A stretch of DNA of 64,000 nucleotides from Ipomoea triloba (Eukaryota > Streptophyta > Magnoliopsida > Solanales > Convolvulaceae), in NCBI RefSeq assembly GCF_003576645.1, contig NC_044917.1, positions 14,385,077 through 14,449,076 on the forward strand. Direction: 5' to 3'. Position 1 is the stretch's first letter. Each line of letters starts with the position of its first letter. The translations under genes were made by a program, and so were the position numbers. The notes under the pieces are model-generated. The model did not search any database. It was not told the DNA's origin and saw only the letters and a list, made by a program, of their open reading frames with translations. This document shows, one piece after another, positions 58,605 through 64,000 of the stretch.

Positions 58605-60030
58605 CCTTCTAATGAAAATCTAGCCCAAGCAAGGGTTTGGAGAGTGCAATAGTGAAGTAACTACGAAAGAAATGAGATAGCGCAATAAAGAGTAAGGTGC
58701 AGGGAAATAAGAACTTCAACTAGGATATTAAAAACCGTAATCAAACCAAGAATAAGAGAAAGATTCAATTGATTAGATGAATGACGTCATATTAACCCGG
58801 ATGAAGCCTTTCTCAAGGTCATTCCACACCCTTAAAGCAATTAAGGACATTCTCATGCCTCATAAATGGCTAAGGGACATCTAATCAAACACTTGTGTCC
58901 TAGCTAGGCATCCCATACTCCTATTTTTTCAAAGGTGCGTGAAACATGGTTGATCAAGTCATTAAACCTAGATTTTGTTGTCACACCCTAATCAGGACTT
59001 AATCATGCTGATAAACATCATCCAAATCAAGTCTCATCTCTCATATTCAACCAATTCAAGATCACATCCCAAAAACCCTAGTCTACATCCCTAAATTCCT
59101 CCTAATAAATCTTTTCATTCATAATGGAAAGGAAAATATATAGCAAGGAATTCAATAACAAGAGCACAATCCATAATTAAAACAATATTATTATTATAGC
59201 AAAGTAATCAAAGCATAAAGTAAATTGAAAGAAATGTAAATGAAGAAGAACTTATTATCTATATTGAAATTGAGAAGCTTCAATCCATAATCCAAAGTGA
59301 AATTGAAAGTAAATCTAAGCATTTATTGCAAGTTGAAATTGAAACTGAAATGGAATTGTATATTGAAATCTAGGGTTCTAAGACTAAGAACATGAAAATA
59401 AACCCGTATTCTAATGTCTAATTCCTAACCCTCTAATCTATTGCCTAAATTAAAATTGACTTCTCCCTTATATAGGCTCTTGGATAAGCCTACGTTACGA
59501 GACCCATTATGAGTATAACGTGCCTCATAACGACAAGGATGCCTCGCGGATGTCACGCATTACGAGCGAACTATGAGCGTAATGAGGGCACGTAATAGTA
59601 GACTTGAATCTCGGATGCATCCAGCTACGAGGTACATTATGAGTGTAACACTTGTTCATAGTAGCAGAATCAAACGTAACACGCAACTAGCTATAGCTTC
59701 CATTATGCCTAGCGTTACGAGCATAACAACTACTCGTAATTAGCAAAGATGGTCTTCAAATACTTCTATTATACACTCCATTACGAGCGTAACTTAGCAC
59801 GTAAAAGCAGAGATTTGACTTCCGTCCTATTTTCACTCCAAATTGCCCAAATTACCCTTGCTTTGACCCTATTTTACTAAAAAATGCAAAAATGCCTCAA
59901 AGTTAGTCCTTCAACACAATTTATCATATTTCAAGGCATTTTAAGCACGGATATGATGAAGCAAATCCAATCACAAATCCTCCACTAAATGCTCTAAAAA
60001 ATAGTATAATTTGGCACTAATCACAATTTC
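58605..60030 (-). mobile_element. Gypsy-type LTR remnant (minus)
   Basis: On the minus strand a G/A-rich tract (cttggggagaagc, about 60055-60043) is followed by a long non-coding segment beginning near tgtgattagtgcc (about 60029). This is the layout of a polypurine tract next to a 3' LTR. Repeated 'ttacgagcgtaa' palindromes lie at 59500-59790. The hAT-like element interrupts it at 58604, and its continuation may reach the flank left of 57829. Confidence 0.45.
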
Positions 60031-60399
60031 CATACTTTAATTCTTGCTTCTCCCCAAGCAAGGCAAAGACCTATGCAAGAAGAACACAAAGATGAGTGTC
60101 AAATACTAAAGACCATATGCTCACAATCAACAAATGAACAAGCAATGTACTACAAATCAATGAGGTGTTGTCCATGTCTTCTACCTTGGCTATGAATCTG
60201 AGTGAGTATGGACAAGCATTTTAAGCCAAAAGTTAGGGGAAAGAACCTTTAGTTTCACTTAATTCTTTTCATCAATCACACATCCAAAGGTTTACCTCTC
60301 AAAGCATAACAAATTAAACACAAAAGCCAAACAATTGATCAATCAAAGGGCATTCTCGAGTTTGCCTAAAAAACGATGGGAACAAAAATTCCAAGTTAA

Positions 60400-61100
60400 C
60401 TAAGCTTTCTGATGAGTAAAATGGTGATAGTAAAAAGAGGGTGCAAATGTCGTTCCGCTGAAGATTGGAACTGTGACATGTACTTGTATGATATGTAGAA
60501 TTCTAGGCACTAAAGTCTTGGAATTCGCTAGAATCCAAGCAACTAGATTAAGGAATGGAAATAAAAAGATGTAAATAAAATAAAGGATAAACTATATGAT
60601 AAAAGAATGGGTCCAGATTAGTGGTATTGCTATCTTGATGAACTAACAATCTCAGAATTAGGGGTAAACAATTAACCAAGGGATTATTGACAATGCATTA
60701 AAGAATTCAAGTTCAAGCTACTTTCACAATCAATAAACAAGAATTAGAGTAGGATTGCCACACTTTCGTGATGCATCAATCCTAACCCTTAAAACACACT
60801 GAAATCCTCTCCAAAACATGCTAACAATTGATGGCCATTAATCAACAACAAGAAGAATTCAAAACCCAATTCAAACATAAACCCTAGGGAAACAATTCAT
60901 CCCCTTTATGCAATAATCACAAACCTAGCATCAAGAATAGCAATATGACCCTAATCCAAACCCAAAAGCGAACTATTCACGCATCATAATGGTAAACAAA
61001 GCAAAGCTATAATAAATAACCATAAACATTGCAAGTAAATTAAGAAGAAAGTAAATAAAAAAGAGAGAAATCTTTACTAATGAAGAAGAAATCTTGGTAG
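60400..61100 (-). mobile_element. Second LTR-like remnant, related to 37979-39285
   Basis: The minus strand shares gcataaaggggatgaa and tttgaattgggttttgaatt with the plus-strand LTR remnant near 38690-38750. It also shares an accga/ggaacgaca-type end. No coding region adjoins. Confidence 0.5.
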
Positions 61101-61439
61101 AAAACCAATCTAATATGCGTAGAAGCACGTTAATCTCCAGGGGTCACTACCAGGCAACTTCACTTGAATATCAATGTGATTCTTCGAATAACTTAACAAA
61201 CTTGCAACACCTCTATCACGCCAAAACAACCCGAAACCTCCACCGACACCACCCCCATCCACATAAAAAAAAACCTTCAAAATTCAACTTAACACCCAAT
61301 CGCTCCGCATGATCACGTCGAACCTTGGTTTCCATTAAAAAAAATAAACATTGGCTTGACCTTAGACTCTAAGGTCATGATTTTACGAATTGTGCGTGGG
61401 TCACCAAGTCTACAACATTTCCAGCACATAGTACTCATT

Positions 61440-62215
61440 GGGATGGGTAGGACTGGGAGGCACCAGTTCCTGCCAGCATCAAGTTTTTTGACTTCAAAAG
61501 CTCAATGTCCATTGGTTCATTCAACTCATCAATACGATTACCATCCAATCCAGTACAGCATCGTTTTTGTTCCAAAATTGTAGTACCCTTTTCAACCACT
61601 GCCATGTACGTGAGGGATCTCATACCAATTCTAGTACCCACACCTTCCTTATTTGAAATAGCTTGACCATGCAGAACCTCAGTACTACGAATGGTAAGGC
61701 AATCAACAGTAGGAATAAGCGGATTCTTTCCTTTTTCATCCTGGTCAACACTCTTTCCTGGCGTAGTCCAACGGCTACATTCCAAACGTGATCTTCGACG
61801 CAATCCATTTTGGCCAGTTGTTGGAGCATTCCTCCGACCATTGGCACGCAACTCTAGGCCAAAGGGTTTGACAGAATTCACATCCCATCCTTGAACCAAA
61901 CATGGCAGAATCTATCCCCATGACCATTTAAACCACAAATGAAACAAAAAGTAGGCAAACGCTCGAAACGGAACTCCACATTAACCCACTCGCCATTATC
62001 GCTTTTCAACTTCATACCTTTTTTGAGAGGCTTCAGAACATCAATCGCAACTCGAACCCGGAAGAACGTTCGCATCATTCTATCAAAATTACGCTCATCC
62101 ATCTTAGTCTCATTTCCTAAAAAACCACCAATGGCTTGTAATACAACCTCTGGTCGAAATCTAATCAAGAGCCCATGAACTTGAATCCAGAATTCTACAC
62201 TGTCAAGAGAGACAA
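61440..62215 (-). pseudogene. LINE (L1-type) ORF1-like protein with zinc knuckle, broken
   Basis: On the minus strand the text reads FWIQVHGLLIRFRPEVV (about 62200-62150), FFRVRVAIDVLKPLKKG, WVNVEFRFERLPTFCFICG and then LNGHGDRFC. This is the DUF4283/CCHC zinc-knuckle region typical of plant L1 ORF1 proteins, where CX2CX4HX4C binds RNA. A stop after the knuckle and a frameshift near 61890 precede the continuation FGLELRANGRR. Further text down to 61435 is low in recognisable motifs. The N-terminal half is missing beyond 62215 and no reverse transcriptase follows on the left. It is a 5'-truncated and decayed copy. Confidence 0.75.
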
Positions 62216-62998
62216 CCTTAGGTCCGTATCATTATATATGCGTTTGAGAATCAACAGACTTTGTTCGTAAGCCCAAGGGCCATGGCCTGTCCAAACATTT
62301 TAGAGGCCCTAGGCGAAATTTAAAAAAATGAGCCCTATATGAAAAACTAAAATTTAAATTTAATAACACTAAAAAATAATAACATCAAATAACATGAAAT
62401 AATATTAGAAAATTTTCAACATTTTTTAAATACAAAAGTAATCATGACAAAAAATTTATGCGTCCTTTACTCGATGCAAAATCATCGATAATTGCATCAA
62501 GATTAACATTCTCTAGTATATCCTTCTCAATACACAAAATCGCCATTAACATAATGGCCTTGATCATTTAAATTTTCTTTAGTTTGTTTCAAATTTTCAT
62601 TAGATGATTCTGATTTTTTTGAATAATTTATTTATAATTTCTCTGTGTGGTTCTATTAGCTGCTTTTTTTTTTCTAAATTTTATTGAAGAAGACGAATGG
62701 GTTAGCCGGTTGGGAATAGTAGGGAAGTGTGAAGCCTATGTGTTTGATAAAATGTCTCTTAGGGCTTTTGGTTGCCAAATGGTACTCCTAAGCCTAAGAA
62801 GCCTTAGTACACAAAGGTGGAAGAGGACTAAGAGAGCACACTCTTGAATAGCCAACACAATTGAATCAATAGTCCACTACTTAAGAGACACCATGAGGCA
62901 ACATAGATAGCACAATTCATTCCCTTACTTTCTTTCCGAATATCTTGAGAGAGTTTAATTGCGAAGAAGCTGTGAACTGATTACTTCAGCACCCTCAA
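62216..62998. other. Intergenic; no gene recognised
   Basis: Contains a 'ggccctaggcgaaattt' motif near 62312 and a poly-T run at 62664. Short open frames lack domains. The last 100 bases may be leader of the Athila-type ORF relic. Confidence 0.4.
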
Positions 62999-63990
62999 TT
63001 GGGTAAGGTTTTTGAATGGAGGGGACTGATATATTCCCCTGTCACTTATGAGTTTATTGCCACACTTGACATCCGGAGGGAGTGCAATAATGCTAGGAAG
63101 TCAATCAAGTTTACACTCTTCGGTAACAAGTACCATCATTCAGTTAATGAGCTGGCAATTATTTTGGGTTACCACAACCAGGAGGAGATTGACATGCGTT
63201 ATTTCAATGATTTCAAGACTGATTCTGACACAAATAGGGATGCAGCAAACTATTGGGATCGGATCACAAATGGGAAACGGTATGACTCTATCAACTTAAA
63301 GGCTAGACACATTACTAGCAACCACTTCAAGGCTGTTCGCCAAGCATTAGCTGTCAACCTTTCGGGCCGGAAGACGAATCTTAACAAGTTCTGCCACCAG
63401 GATATTTTCTATATGTGGTGCATGGAAAACCGGGTCGATGTGAATATGGGACCGCAGGTGAAAAAGTGGCTTCAATCCCAGACTAGGTAGAATGTACAAG
63501 TTGTATTTCTAGGGTCTTTGGCGATTGAGTTATGTTGAGGTTTAGGCCTCGATAACTACCTAGAGAGGGAGAAGAGAGAGGTCTCAATGAAAGCCTTCAC
63601 GGTTCGTGATTTTAGGGCTATTCATATTAGACTTGGAGGTGACAATACACCAGCTGAGGGTGGTGATGACACTGAGAGCGAGGAAGAAGAAGGAAATGAG
63701 CAGAATGTGCAGGGTGAGCAAGGAGGGCCTAGTACATAGCAGGATCGACCGACTATGATAGATTGGGAGTCCACGCAGGCTTTCCACAGACAACTCCATG
63801 AGGAGCAGATGACCTACCTTCGTTCCCATAGCATGAGGCAAGAAGAGTAGTATACATCACTGTACTCTCGCCAGGATAGGCAGGCCAAGGAGTTTCTTCG
63901 CACACGGAGAGCCGTTGAGCACAATGCGAGATTGATTGAGGAGCTGCAAGCACAATTTGCAAGCCAGTTTCACCCTCCATCCTTCGGCAG
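62999..63990 (+). pseudogene. Athila-type (Ty3/gypsy) ORF1-like protein, broken
   Basis: An open segment of 163 codons (62999-63490) reads KVFEWRGLIYSPVTYEFIAT, then SIKFTLFGNKYHHSVNELA, ILGYHNQEEID and HFKAVRQALAVNLSGR. This pattern is found in the plant ATHILA ORF1-type retrotransposon family (nucleocapsid/structural part upstream of pol). After a stop at 63488 the protein can be followed through frame changes and stops: an acidic low-complexity tract (ESEEEEGNEQNVQGEQ, about 63670-63720), then QAFHRQLHEEQM and a basic, probably coiled-coil end (RRAVEHNARLIEELQAQF, about 63905-63960). The element continues past the window, so pol cannot be checked. The gypsy LTR remnants at 58.6-61.1 kb could belong to the same or another element. 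Confidence 0.65.
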
Positions 63991-64000
63991 CCAGTGATGA

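Noticed and set aside
62999..63490. A single-copy host protein at the right edge
   Set aside because: Sequence pattern matches Athila-type retrotransposon ORF1, and downstream continuation is broken by stops.

Overview
The window looks like nuclear DNA from a eudicot plant. It is AT-rich, has GT-AG introns, carries two recognisable plant host genes, and is packed with plant-type transposable elements (Mutator-like, hAT-like, PIF/Harbinger, Helitron, LINE, LTR). I cannot fix the genus or family from sequence alone. It is gene-poor: only two host genes are clearly intact. One is a 13-exon plastid protease SppA gene on + (19493-25818). The other is a single-exon SOB FIVE-LIKE (SOFL) gene on - (46632-47090). 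A possible first exon of a third gene runs off the left edge on the minus strand (1-58).

Layout, left half. 1-480 may be the 5' end and promoter of that edge gene, and 640-1330 is a frameshifted F-box pseudogene. 1873-8867 is a palindromic foldback of about 1.6 kb that was split by a hAT-like insertion (2847-4294, itself containing a Harbinger-type MITE) and a 3.9 kb Helitron (4598-8524). 8876-13456 is a decayed PIF/Harbinger element with a Myb/SANT gene and a transposase N-terminus. It was invaded by a Mutator-type MITE (9021-9361) and by a Pack-MULE carrying a LINE fragment (10394-12032). 13812-19267 is a 5456-bp Mutator-like element with 131-bp TIRs and a perfect 10-bp target duplication. 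It carries a multi-exon MURA-type transposase on + (broken in its 5' half) and, convergent on -, an apparently intact two-exon gene for a GRF zinc finger plus membrane-anchor protein. Its right TIR lies only about 225 bp upstream of the SppA start codon. SppA intron 12 holds a 409-bp hAT-like element with a perfect 8-bp target duplication.

Middle. 26391-37760 is a Helitron cluster on both strands. It contains a helicase relic, tandem arrays of about 245-bp Helitron 5' termini, and two related Helitrons in inverted orientation about 7 kb apart. Then follow a gypsy-type LTR, a copia-type LTR end, a second copy of the SppA-intron hAT family, and long (TA)n tracts.

Right half. The SOFL gene at 46.6-47.1 kb is surrounded by MITEs and unannotatable AT-rich DNA. 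A solo-LTR-like segment lies at 54.4-55.0 kb, another hAT-like element with a tRNA-like promoter module at 57.8-58.6 kb, gypsy LTR remnants at 58.6-61.1 kb, a LINE ORF1 relic at 61.4-62.2 kb, and an Athila-type ORF relic at 63.0-64.0 kb. Two blocks (42435-43067 with 43069-43691, and 55713-56928 with 57045-58259) are repeated across N positions at the ends of (TA)n tracts and are most simply assembly duplications.

The most interesting unit is the 13.8-19.3 kb Mutator-like element. Its convergent two-gene layout recalls maize MuDR (mudrA/mudrB), but the second gene is a GRF zinc-finger/transmembrane protein. All similarity statements rest on reading the sequence by eye; no database search was run.
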